Position numbers and translations under genes: made by a program | The notes under the pieces: model-generated | What the model was told of the DNA's origin: nothing | Databases searched by the model: none | The model's input: only the letters and a program-made list of their open reading frames with translations | Part shown: positions 14,638-22,742 of the stretch, one piece after another | Position numbering within the stretch: position 1 is the stretch's first letter | Layout of the letters: every line of letters starts with the position of its first letter | NCBI RefSeq assembly: GCF_000425885.1 | Contig: NZ_AUEH01000025.1 | Location: 1 to 39,912 of the forward strand | From: Schleiferilactobacillus harbinensis DSM 16991 | GTDB taxonomy: Bacteria > Bacillota > Bacilli > Lactobacillales > Lactobacillaceae | Length of the DNA stretch: 39,912 nt | Direction of reading: 5' to 3'

Positions 14638-14653
14638 TATGTACTGCGCCTCC

Positions 14654-14710
14654 CGAACGAACGTTTGTCATTTCATCTCTAAGTATACGAACGACCGTTC
14701 TAAAATGCAA
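14654..14710 (-). promoter_or_regulatory. Promoter with two LexA boxes
   Basis: On the minus strand, -35 TTGCAT (14710-14705) and -10 TATACT (14687-14682) are separated by exactly 17 nt. That spacer holds box 2, plus-strand CGAACGACCGTTCT (14688-14701), with perfect GAACG/CGTTC arms. Box 1, CGAACGAACGTTTG (14654-14667), fully fits CGAAC-N4-GTTYG and lies just downstream of the predicted start. Box centres are 34 bp apart, about three helical turns, allowing two LexA dimers on the same face. Confidence 0.85.
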
Positions 14711-14760
14711 CCATATTTTCGCTTGCTTGGGTGATTGTAATATTTGAAAGGAGTTTTTTC

Positions 14761-14997
14761 ATGGCCCGAAAAAACACAGACCCCATTCAATTCAAAGTCG
14801 AAGAAACCATCGGTGTGCTCAGCACTAGCGCCAATGGGTGGCAAAAAGAACTGAACCTAGTTTCCTGGAATGATGCGCCGCCTAAGTTTGACATCCGCAG
14901 CTGGTCACCGGATCATACCAAGATGGGTAAGGGGATCACGTTGACCAATGAGGAAATGGCCGCCTTGAAGGAAACGATTCAGCAAGCCGGTTTGTAA
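14761..14997 (+). CDS. ydbC: YdbC/PC4-like single-stranded DNA-binding protein
   Basis: A 78-aa protein matching the bacterial PC4-like YdbC family, for which a Lactococcus lactis member has been shown structurally to bind ssDNA as a dimer. Recognisable blocks are FKVEETIGVLSTSANGWQKE, LNLVSWNDAPPKFDIRSWSP and HTKMGKGITLTNEE. The start ATG 14761 follows GAAAGGAG; ten upstream codons in the open frame are not used. It diverges from the SOS-type orphan, and its 5' region therefore also contains the two LexA boxes, 60 and 94 bp upstream. I could not place a convincing promoter of its own, so control by LexA is undecided. Confidence 0.88.
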   Translation: MARKNTDPIQFKVEETIGVLSTSANGWQKELNLVSWNDAPPKFDIRSWSPDHTKMGKGITLTNEEMAALKETIQQAGL

Positions 14998-15064
14998 GCA
15001 ACTTGAAAAAAGCCCCTTTTTAGTCCAAAATAGTCATTAAAAATCAAGAGGAGATTATAACTGG

Positions 15065-15682
15065 ATGTCAGACCGTGGGATGTTAATCGTTTTGTCCGGT
15101 CCGTCCGGCGTCGGTAAGGGTACCGTACGCCAGGCGATGCTGGCCGATTCGTTCAAGGACTTCAAGTATTCCGTGTCCATGACCACCCGCCAACCCCGGC
15201 CGGGGGAAGTGGATGGCGTGGATTACTACTTCCGCACCAAAGAACAATTTCAGGAGCATATTGCCGATGGGGAAATGCTCGAATGGGCTCGGTATGTTAA
15301 TAATTACTATGGCACACCGTTAGGCCCGGTGAACGCCACCCTGGATGCTGGCCAAGATGTCCTATTGGAGATTGAAGTGAACGGGGCCATGCAGGTCCGG
15401 GAAAAATGTCCCGATGGCGTCTTTATTTTTCTCACCCCGCCGGATCTTCAAGAACTTAAACAGCGCATCGAGAAGCGCGGTACCGATGATGCCGCCACGA
15501 TTTTGAAGCGGATGGAGAAGGCCCGCAACGAGATCAAGATGATGGAAAACTATGATTATGCTGTCGTCAATGATAAAGTGAACTTAGCCGTGAAGCGGAT
15601 CGAGTCGATCATTACCAGTGAGCACAACCGCGTGCCCCGGGTGATTGATCGGTACCGTAAGATGATTGGAGTGAACAATTAA
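15065..15682 (+). CDS. gmk: Guanylate kinase
   Basis: A 205-aa enzyme phosphorylating GMP to GDP with ATP. The P-loop [10 protein letters not shown] is at residues 11-20. [22 protein letters not shown] forms the GMP-binding segment and [15 protein letters not shown] the following strand; the lid region [17 protein letters not shown] is present. AGAGGAG is 12-13 nt from ATG 15065, somewhat far, but the conserved N-terminus requires a start about here. The stop overlaps rpoZ by one base (TAATG). The gmk-rpoZ-coaBC-priA order is conserved across Firmicutes. Confidence 0.97.
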   Translation: MSDRGMLIVLSGPSGVGKGTVRQAMLADSFKDFKYSVSMTTRQPRPGEVDGVDYYFRTKEQFQEHIADGEMLEWARYVNNYYGTPLGPVNATLDAGQDVLLEIEVNGAMQVREKCPDGVFIFLTPPDLQELKQRIEKRGTDDAATILKRMEKARNEIKMMENYDYAVVNDKVNLAVKRIESIITSEHNRVPRVIDRYRKMIGVNN

Positions 15683-15933
15683 TGATTAGTTATCCGTCGA
15701 TTGATGACTTGCTGAAGCGCTATGATTCCCGATACTCCTTGGCAGTCCTGGCTGCCAAGCGCGCCCATGAATTAGAGAAGGGCGAGCCGAAGATGCTGGC
15801 CAGTTACGAATCTCCGAAGTCAGTGGGCCAAGCCTTGGAAGAAATTGCCAAGGGTAAGGTGATTATTGACCCGGATTCTGTTTTACTGGAACAAGAAGCC
15901 GAGAGGAAACTGAAGAAGCAAGAAGAAGACTAA
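15682..15933 (+). CDS. rpoZ: RNA polymerase omega subunit
   Basis: An 83-aa omega subunit that helps fold and assemble the beta-prime subunit. [20 protein letters not shown], followed by [14 protein letters not shown], is the conserved N-terminal region, and [17 protein letters not shown] the second block. The C-terminus is a charged helix. It is translationally coupled to gmk by a one-base overlap and is followed by a terminator. Confidence 0.95.
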   Translation: MISYPSIDDLLKRYDSRYSLAVLAAKRAHELEKGEPKMLASYESPKSVGQALEEIAKGKVIIDPDSVLLEQEAERKLKKQEED

Positions 15934-15947
15934 TTTTCAGAAACGGA

Positions 15948-15984
15948 GGGGACCTTGTCGATAATGCGCAAGGCCCCTTTTTTT
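15948..15984 (+). terminator. Terminator after rpoZ
   Basis: GGGGACCTTG (15948-15957) pairs with CAAGGCCCC (15969-15977) with one bulged A, and seven T follow (15978-15984). It isolates gmk-rpoZ from coaBC unless read-through occurs. Confidence 0.88.
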
Positions 15985-16009
15985 CTGATTAGGAGAAAGG
16001 AAGCTGGAT

Positions 16010-17215
16010 ATGGCGGCCAATCATATTGCGTTGTACGTCACCGGCGGCATTGCCGCTTATAAAGCAGCCTCATTAGTGCGTTTATTTGTGAAAGCCGGCC
16101 ACACCGTGCGGGTCGTGATGACCCAGCACGCGACAGAATTTATCACCCCCCTGACCATGGCCACGCTCAGTCAGCAGTCGGTGGCACTGGATAATTTTGC
16201 CCCACCGAAGCCTGGTGAAGTCAGCCACATTGCGCTGGCCGATTGGACCGATGTGGCGGTGGCGTACCCGGCTACGGCGAATTTCATCGCTAAAATTGCC
16301 CAAGGTTTCGCCGATGACATGGCCAGCACCACCTGGCTGGCGACGACCGCGCCGAAAATCATCTTTCCGGCAATGAACAGCCATATGCTGCATCAGCCGG
16401 CCACCCAGCGCAATTTGGATCAATTAAGCACCGATGGGGTGGCCGTCGCCCCCACTGGCAGCGGTTTTCTCGCTGAAGGGTACGCGGGTGACGGCCGGCT
16501 GCTGGAACCCAGCGAGGCTCAGGGCTTCACGGATTACGTGGTCAGTCGGCGTCAGGGGCTGCTCCAGGACCAGCACGTACTGATCACCGCGGGCGGGACG
16601 AAAGAGGCCATCGATCCGGTGCGCAATCTGACCAACCGCTCCAGCGGCAAGATGGGTTATGCTCTGGCGCAAGCCACGCTAGCCGCCGGCGCCAACGTGA
16701 CGCTGATCAGCACCACTGGCCAGCAGCCGCCCTTCGGCATCACGTATATTCCTGTCCAAGATGCCCGCCAAATGCAGGCCGCACTGACAGAACGATACGC
16801 CGCCAGCGACGTTGTGATCATGGCTGCCGCTGTAGCCGATTGGCGGCCAACCAGCGTCGCCCAAGAGAAGGTCAAGAAACAGCCGGGACAAACGACTTGG
16901 CACTTGGATCTGGTGCGCAATCCGGACATTATTGCCGGTTTAGGCGCGCAGAAATCACATCAGTTCCTCGTCGGTTTCGCGGCGGAGACCCAGGACTTGA
17001 TCGCCAATGCGGAGAAAAAAATGGCCGCCAAGCACGTCGATATGCTGGTGGCCAATGATGTCAGCAAAGCCGGCGTGGGCTTCGGGGCCGACGACAATGC
17101 CGTTGTCCTTTTACGCCCGGGTACGCCGCCGCAGTACATTGCCAAGGCGCCCAAGCGCGAGATCGCGACACAAATCGTGACCGCCATCGGCCGCTTTCTC
17201 CAAGCCAATTATTAA
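16010..17215 (+). CDS. coaBC: Bifunctional phosphopantothenoylcysteine decarboxylase/synthetase CoaBC
   Basis: A 401-aa fusion catalysing two steps of coenzyme A synthesis. The N-terminal flavin domain (CoaC, about 1-185) has TGGIAAYKA, the active His73 in VSHIALADW and the PAMNSHM motif with Asn123. The C-terminal CoaB domain (about 190-401) has ITAGGTKEAIDPVRNLTNRSSGKMG, AAAVADWRP and a KVKKQ segment. The lid motif that usually reads LACG with a catalytic cysteine reads LAEGYAGDGRL here, so Glu156 stands at the cysteine position. Some CoaBC proteins, for example mycobacterial ones, also differ at this site. GGAGAAAGGAAG precedes ATG 16010. Confidence 0.95.
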   Translation: MAANHIALYVTGGIAAYKAASLVRLFVKAGHTVRVVMTQHATEFITPLTMATLSQQSVALDNFAPPKPGEVSHIALADWTDVAVAYPATANFIAKIAQGFADDMASTTWLATTAPKIIFPAMNSHMLHQPATQRNLDQLSTDGVAVAPTGSGFLAEGYAGDGRLLEPSEAQGFTDYVVSRRQGLLQDQHVLITAGGTKEAIDPVRNLTNRSSGKMGYALAQATLAAGANVTLISTTGQQPPFGITYIPVQDARQMQAALTERYAASDVVIMAAAVADWRPTSVAQEKVKKQPGQTTWHLDLVRNPDIIAGLGAQKSHQFLVGFAAETQDLIANAEKKMAAKHVDMLVANDVSKAGVGFGADDNAVVLLRPGTPPQYIAKAPKREIATQIVTAIGRFLQANY

Positions 17216-17248
17216 GCAATTAATTATCAATGAAAGGTGGGGAAACAG

Positions 17249-19654
17249 ATGACCCAAGTGGCCCAAGTCGTGGTGGATGTTGCCACCCGGCAGACTGATC
17301 AGCCCTATGATTATGCCATTCCAGATGATCTCGTCAGTGTTGTAACGCCTGGCATGCGGGTCGTCGTTCCCTTTGGCCGGCGGCGCTTGCAAGGGTTTGT
17401 CGTCGGCATACAAGATCATGCGGCGTTCGATGGCAAACTCAAACCGATCCAGCAAGTGATGGACCTGGAACCAGCATTGGATCATGAGCTGCTGGCCCTG
17501 TCCAAATGGGTAGCCAACACTACCTTTGCCTTCTGGATCACGACAATGCAAACCATGCTGCCCGCAGCGATGCGGGCTAAGTATGCTCGGCTGTTAGTGC
17601 GCACGGACCAATTTCCCGCTGACGATGCTTGGGGCCGGCAACTGTTTGGCCGTTCCCAGACCATCCCGTATCCCGAAGACCTCACCGCCGCGCAAACCAA
17701 GCAGTTGCGCCAGTGGGCGGATCAGGATGCGGTCCGCGTGGAATACAAGGTCAAAAATCAGGCTCGCGCCAAGACCCGCAAGGGCGTACACGCGCCCACG
17801 GCGGCGGTATTAGCTCAGGTGACGGTGCCCAACCGGGCCAAAGCCCAGCAGAAACTGCTCACAGGTCTCCAGCAGGCACCATTTGCCGGGACCCTGACCT
17901 ATGCTCAGGCGGCACAGCATTACGATGTGTCGGAAGCGACCATTCACACCGCTGAAGAGGCCGGCTGGCTGCAGCCGGCCACCTTGACGATTCGGCGCAA
18001 TCCCTTAGATGCACAAACCGAGCGGGATGCGCCGAAATCCTTGACTCCGGATCAGACCGCCGCCACGGATCAATTTGTGACCGCGGTGACCAACAAACAG
18101 GCGCATACTTTCTTACTGGAAGGAGTCACCGGATCCGGGAAAACCGAGGTTTATTTGCAAACGATCCAGGCCGCTTTGGATCAGGGTCGCACAGCCCTGA
18201 TGCTGGTACCGGAAATTGCCCTGACGCCCCAGATGGTCCATCGGGTCTATGCGCGTTTCGGTACGGCAGTCGCTGTTCTGCACAGTGGTTTGTCAGACGG
18301 CGAGAAATATGATGAATGGCGGCGAATCCAGCACCAGCAGGCTAAAATCGTTGTCGGCGCACGCTCGGCGGTGTTTGCGCCGTTAACTAATATTGGCGTG
18401 ATCATCATTGATGAAGAGCATGAATCGTCTTATAAACAGGACGATTCACCCCGGTATCACGCCCGCAACGTCGCTTTGCACCGAGCGAAGACGTTTCATT
18501 GTCCAGTGATCCTGGGCAGTGCCACTCCGTCGTTGGAATCCCGGGCACGGGCCGAGAAGGGCGTGTATACCCTCGTGCGCCTGCCGGAACGGATCAATGA
18601 GCGGCCCTTGCCGCCCGTGCACATCATCGATATGCGTCAGGCCGGCGGCGCGCGGGTCACGCCGGATTTTTCACCGGAATTATTATCCGCTCTGGAGAAT
18701 ACGCTGGCGAAGCATGAGCAGAGTGTCTTGATGCTCAATCGCCGCGGTTATTCAGCCCAGGCGATGTGCCGCAACTGCGGCTGGATCGCCAAATGCCCCA
18801 ACTGCGACATCTCGCTGACCGTCCATTTGGCGGCGCACAAACTGGTCTGCCATTATTGCGGCCACGAAGCACCGATTCCCACCCGCTGCCCGGTCTGCCA
18901 CAGCGACAAGATTCGCTTCTTTGGCACCGGAACGGAAAAAATCGAAGACCAGCTGCAAAAACTTCTGCCCACCGCTCGAATTCTGCGGATGGACGCGGAT
19001 TCCACCCGGAAGAAGGGGGGGCATGCCCGGATTCTGAAGGCCTTTGGCAGTGGTCAAGCCGATATTCTGCTCGGTACCCAAATGATAGCCAAGGGGTTGG
19101 ACTTCCCCACTGTGACGCTCGTCGGGGTGATCAACGCGGATACTGCCTTGGGCATGCCGGACTTTCGCGCCAGTGAGCGCACTTTCCAGCTGCTCACCCA
19201 AGTGGCCGGCCGGGCCGGCCGGGGGGACAAACCGGGTGCCGTGATCATTCAGACGTACAACCCGGATCATTATGCGATTCAATTGGCCTCCCACCAAGAT
19301 TATGAAAGCTTCTTCCGGCGGGAAATGGTCGTCCGCCATCAGGGCAAATATCCGCCGTATTACTATACGGTGCTCTTGACCATTTCAGCGCCCAGCGAAT
19401 CGGTGACCGCTCAAGAAGCCTACCGGATCGCTGGCGACTTGAAGCCGCTGCTGTCAAAAACGGCCATCGTACTGGGGCCGACACCGCGGAGTATTACGCG
19501 GGTGAACAACCGGTATTATTACCAGATCTTAGTGAAGTTCAAAAAGGAACCGGCACTGGGGCGGGGATTGCATAACCTGCTGACCAACTCCCAGAGCCTG
19601 GCAAAGAATCACGTTCAAGTGGCCATCGACTTTGAACCGCAGCAAATTATGTAA
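17249..19654 (+). CDS. priA: Primosomal protein N' (replication restart helicase PriA)
   Basis: An 801-aa 3'-5' helicase that reloads the replicative helicase at collapsed forks. The N-terminal 3'-binding domain begins AQVVVDVATRQTDQPYDYAIP. Walker A GVTGSGKTE is at about residue 291-299 and the DEEH box at about 388-391. A zinc-binding insertion follows at about 506-551 with eight cysteines in CXXC pairs (CRNCGW, CPNCDIS, CHYCGHE, CPVCHS). Motif VI region QVAGRAGRGDKPG is present. ATG 17249 follows AAAGGTGGGG; an in-frame GTG 12 nt upstream is inside that SD. It continues the coaBC-priA-fmt run with a 33-nt gap on each side. Confidence 0.97.
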   Translation: MTQVAQVVVDVATRQTDQPYDYAIPDDLVSVVTPGMRVVVPFGRRRLQGFVVGIQDHAAFDGKLKPIQQVMDLEPALDHELLALSKWVANTTFAFWITTMQTMLPAAMRAKYARLLVRTDQFPADDAWGRQLFGRSQTIPYPEDLTAAQTKQLRQWADQDAVRVEYKVKNQARAKTRKGVHAPTAAVLAQVTVPNRAKAQQKLLTGLQQAPFAGTLTYAQAAQHYDVSEATIHTAEEAGWLQPATLTIRRNPLDAQTERDAPKSLTPDQTAATDQFVTAVTNKQAHTFLLEGVTGSGKTEVYLQTIQAALDQGRTALMLVPEIALTPQMVHRVYARFGTAVAVLHSGLSDGEKYDEWRRIQHQQAKIVVGARSAVFAPLTNIGVIIIDEEHESSYKQDDSPRYHARNVALHRAKTFHCPVILGSATPSLESRARAEKGVYTLVRLPERINERPLPPVHIIDMRQAGGARVTPDFSPELLSALENTLAKHEQSVLMLNRRGYSAQAMCRNCGWIAKCPNCDISLTVHLAAHKLVCHYCGHEAPIPTRCPVCHSDKIRFFGTGTEKIEDQLQKLLPTARILRMDADSTRKKGGHARILKAFGSGQADILLGTQMIAKGLDFPTVTLVGVINADTALGMPDFRASERTFQLLTQVAGRAGRGDKPGAVIIQTYNPDHYAIQLASHQDYESFFRREMVVRHQGKYPPYYYTVLLTISAPSESVTAQEAYRIAGDLKPLLSKTAIVLGPTPRSITRVNNRYYYQILVKFKKEPALGRGLHNLLTNSQSLAKNHVQVAIDFEPQQIM

Positions 19655-19687
19655 GCCAGTTAAGCAAAGAAACGAGGAAACGAATCA

Positions 19688-20656
19688 ATGACATCAATCG
19701 TATTCATGGGTACGCCAGATTTTTCAGTGCCAGTTCTGCAAGGGTTAGTGGACGCGGGCTATACCGTCAGCGCCGTCGTGACCCAACCGGATAAAGCGGT
19801 CGGCCGTAAACACCGGCTGCAAGCTTCCCCAGTGAAGCAATTAGCCACCCGGCTCGGCCTGCCGGTTCTGCAGCCGACGAAACTCAGCGGCAGTTCAGAA
19901 ATGGCCAAGCTGATCGAGCTGCAGCCGGATCTGCTGGTCACCGCCGCCTTTGGTCAATTTCTGCCCACTAAGCTGCTGAATGCCGCCAAAATTGCGGCCG
20001 TTAACGTCCACGGCAGCTTACTGCCCAAGTACCGCGGCGGCGCGCCGATCCAGCGGGCCGTCATGCACGGCGAACGGGAGACTGGGATCACGGTCATGTA
20101 TATGGCTAAAAAAATGGATGCCGGCGACATGATCGCCCAAAGCGCGATTCCTATTGAAGCCGATGATGATGCTGGGACCCTGTTCCAAAAGCTGGCCATT
20201 GTTGGTCGGGACTTGCTGCTGGCGCAATTGCCGGCAATTATTCACGGGACCGCTAAGCGGATCCCGCAGGACGAGAGTCAAGTGACGTTTGCTTACAATA
20301 TCAAACCCGAAGAAGAGCAGTTGGACTTTAATCAGTCAGCCATTGCCTTGGAACGTCAGATTCGTGCGTTGAAACCGGACCCTGGGGCTTATTTGCGCCA
20401 TGCTGGGGAACGGATCAAGATTTGGCGGGCACTGGTCCGGGAAGATACGGGCAATCATACGCCGGGCACGATCATCGCCCGAGGCAAGCATGAACTGGCC
20501 ATCGCCACCGGCACCGGTGCGCTGGCGCTCACCGAATTACAGCCAGCTGGCAAGGCGGCAATGCCGATCACGAGTTACTTAAACGGTGCCGGTCAGCATC
20601 TGCAAGTCGGCGATCAATTTGTGGAAGTCAGCGAGGCCGCCCATGAGCAGAATTAA
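19688..20656 (+). CDS. fmt: Methionyl-tRNA formyltransferase
   Basis: A 322-aa enzyme that formylates initiator Met-tRNA using 10-formyl-THF, which is supplied by FolD in the same window. The catalytic triad region NVHGSLLPKYRGGAPIQ gives the Asn and His, and the Asp is in KKMDAGDMI. The N-terminus IVFMGTPDFSVPVLQ is diagnostic, and the C-terminal tRNA-binding beta barrel spans about 210-315. ACGAGGAAACGA precedes the ATG. Its 3' end overlaps rsmB by 14 nt, and no def gene lies between priA and fmt. Confidence 0.96.
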   Translation: MTSIVFMGTPDFSVPVLQGLVDAGYTVSAVVTQPDKAVGRKHRLQASPVKQLATRLGLPVLQPTKLSGSSEMAKLIELQPDLLVTAAFGQFLPTKLLNAAKIAAVNVHGSLLPKYRGGAPIQRAVMHGERETGITVMYMAKKMDAGDMIAQSAIPIEADDDAGTLFQKLAIVGRDLLLAQLPAIIHGTAKRIPQDESQVTFAYNIKPEEEQLDFNQSAIALERQIRALKPDPGAYLRHAGERIKIWRALVREDTGNHTPGTIIARGKHELAIATGTGALALTELQPAGKAAMPITSYLNGAGQHLQVGDQFVEVSEAAHEQN

Positions 20657-21971
20657 TCCCGCTCGCAATCTCGCGGTGAATGTCTTGACGGCCGTGATGA
20701 CTCAGGGTGCTTATGCCAATATTGAGTTGGACGCTGCCCTGCGGCAAACCCCGCTGACCAGTGTCGATACGGGCCTCGCCACCACCATGGTCTATGGTGT
20801 GCTGCAGCATTGGCTCACGCTGGACTGGCAGTTGGCCCCATTCATTAAGGGAAAGAAATTAGAGCCTTGGGTCCATACCCTGCTGATCACGGCGCTGTAT
20901 CAAATGGCTTACTTAGACCGCGTGCCGGATCGGGCAGTATTTTTCGATAGTACTGAGATTGCTAAGAAGCGGGGAAATCCCGGTTTGGCTAAACTGGTCA
21001 CCGGTGTGCTGCGCCATGTCCAACGCGCTGGGTGGCGGGATCCGCAAACCATCAGCGATCCGGTCGAGCGGTTAAGCATCCAAGAAAGTCTGCCGATCTG
21101 GCTGGTCCAGCAGCTCACGGCGATTTATGGTCCTGAGAAAACAACGGCCATTGCCCGAAGCGTCAATACGCTGCCCCGGCCGACGTTACGGGTCAATACC
21201 CCGGCTTACACTGTCACGCAAGTCCGAGCCCAACTGGCCAAAGACCACATTAAAACGATGCCCAGCCAGATCAGTGCGGTCGGCTTAATTGCCGAGGGCG
21301 GTCATCTGGCGGCGACACCCGCCTTTAAGGCCGGCGCTTTCACCATCCAGGATGAAAGTTCTATGTTGGTGGCCCCCACACTCACTCCCCAGCCCAGCGA
21401 CCGCATTCTTGACGCCTGTGCTGCCCCTGGCGGCAAGACGACCCATCTTGCCAGTTACGGCGCTCAGGTCACGGCCCTGGACATCCATGCGAACAAAGTG
21501 CGGCTGATCGAGCAAAATGCCCAGCGTCTGCACCTGACGGATCACATTCACGCCGAAGCTTTGGACGCCCGGGACGTGGCTGCCCATTTTGGTCCGGCCC
21601 AGTTTGATAAAATCTTGGTGGACGCTCCTTGTTCCGGCCTCGGATTACTGCGCAGAAAGCCGGAAATCCGGTATACTAAGAGGGCAGACGATATTGCCCA
21701 CTTGCCCGCGATCCAGCTGGCCATTCTGGCGGCCGTGGCCCCGACGCTGAAAACCGGCGGCGCACTGGTCTACAGTACCTGCACAATTTTACCGGCGGAG
21801 AACCAAGAGGTCGTGGATGCCTTTCTCAAAACGCATCCCGACTTCATCCAGGTGCAAACGCCGCTGCCGGCGGGGCTCAAAGCTACGGCAACGATGCCGG
21901 CACTGCAATTGACGCCGGATGATTGCGGCAGTGACGGGTTTTATATCGCTAAATTAGTGAAAAAAGGGTAA
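20643..21971 (+). CDS. rsmB: 16S rRNA (cytosine-967-C5)-methyltransferase RsmB
   Basis: A 442-aa RsmB/Sun protein that forms m5C967 in 16S rRNA. The N-terminal NusB-like helical domain covers about residues 3-135 (NPARNLAVNVLTAVMTQGAYA). The methyltransferase domain has the SAM motif LDACAAPGGKTTHLAS, the DAPCSGLGLLRRKPEIRY motif IV, and YSTCTILPAENQEVV with the catalytic cysteine. ATG 20643 overlaps the end of fmt; the frame is open 19 codons further upstream as a shadow. Gene order fmt-rsmB-stp-pknB-rsgA-rpe-thiN is the conserved Firmicute arrangement. Confidence 0.96.
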   Translation: MSRINPARNLAVNVLTAVMTQGAYANIELDAALRQTPLTSVDTGLATTMVYGVLQHWLTLDWQLAPFIKGKKLEPWVHTLLITALYQMAYLDRVPDRAVFFDSTEIAKKRGNPGLAKLVTGVLRHVQRAGWRDPQTISDPVERLSIQESLPIWLVQQLTAIYGPEKTTAIARSVNTLPRPTLRVNTPAYTVTQVRAQLAKDHIKTMPSQISAVGLIAEGGHLAATPAFKAGAFTIQDESSMLVAPTLTPQPSDRILDACAAPGGKTTHLASYGAQVTALDIHANKVRLIEQNAQRLHLTDHIHAEALDARDVAAHFGPAQFDKILVDAPCSGLGLLRRKPEIRYTKRADDIAHLPAIQLAILAAVAPTLKTGGALVYSTCTILPAENQEVVDAFLKTHPDFIQVQTPLPAGLKATATMPALQLTPDDCGSDGFYIAKLVKKG

Positions 21972-21989
21972 CACACAGAGAGGTGCAAC

Positions 21990-22742
21990 ATGGAATACGC
22001 CTATCAATCCGATGTCGGCAGGCGCCGGGAGGACAACCAAGACTTTGCCGGCGTTTTCAAGAACGAAGCCGGGGCGCTCTTTGCGGTCGTCGCGGACGGC
22101 ATGGGCGGCCATCAAGGCGGCGACGTGGCCAGTGAAATGGCTGTGTCCCACCTGGGTCACGACTTTTCCCAAACCGACATGCACTCCGTGGAGGATGCCG
22201 TCAAATGGCTGATCTACGATTTGCAGCGGGAAAACGATAAAATTTTGGCGGTGTCCGATCACTACGCAGATTTGCGCGGGATGGGCACCACCTTTGTGGC
22301 GGTCATTGTGGTCGGCCACCAATACATCGTCGCTAATATCGGCGACTCCCGCTGCTATCGCTACAGCCACGGTAAGCTGGAACAGCTGACGGAAGATCAT
22401 TCGCTGGTGAATGAACTGCTCAAACACGGTGAGATTTCACCAGAGGAAGCCAAGCACCATCCCCAGAAGAATGTGATCACCCGCACCCTGGGGGTTTCCA
22501 GCGATGCCGATGCCGATGTGACCATTTTTGACTTCGGGCCGGACGATTATTTGCTGCTGTGCAGCGACGGGCTGACTAACATGGTCTCCACCGATGAGAT
22601 CAAGGAAGCCTTAGCCGGTCCCGGGACGCTTGATGACAAATGTGCCCAGCTGATTGGCTGGGCCAATGACGCTGGCGGTCTGGATAATATTACCGTGCTG
22701 ATTTTGCATCGCCAGGGGGGTGTCCGCCATGATGGAAAATAA
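21990..22742 (+). CDS. stp: PP2C-type Ser/Thr protein phosphatase Stp (PrpC)
   Basis: A 250-aa manganese-dependent phosphatase opposing the PASTA kinase next door. The PP2C metal-binding motifs are visible: SDVGRRREDNQD at residues 7-18, VVADGMGGHQGGDVAS with Asp36, and LLCSDGLTNMV and GGLDNITVLIL near the C-terminus. It is a bare catalytic domain with no membrane segment. AGAGGTG precedes the ATG. Its last 14 nt overlap pknB, so phosphatase and kinase are probably made in balance. Confidence 0.97.
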   Translation: MEYAYQSDVGRRREDNQDFAGVFKNEAGALFAVVADGMGGHQGGDVASEMAVSHLGHDFSQTDMHSVEDAVKWLIYDLQRENDKILAVSDHYADLRGMGTTFVAVIVVGHQYIVANIGDSRCYRYSHGKLEQLTEDHSLVNELLKHGEISPEEAKHHPQKNVITRTLGVSSDADADVTIFDFGPDDYLLLCSDGLTNMVSTDEIKEALAGPGTLDDKCAQLIGWANDAGGLDNITVLILHRQGGVRHDGK

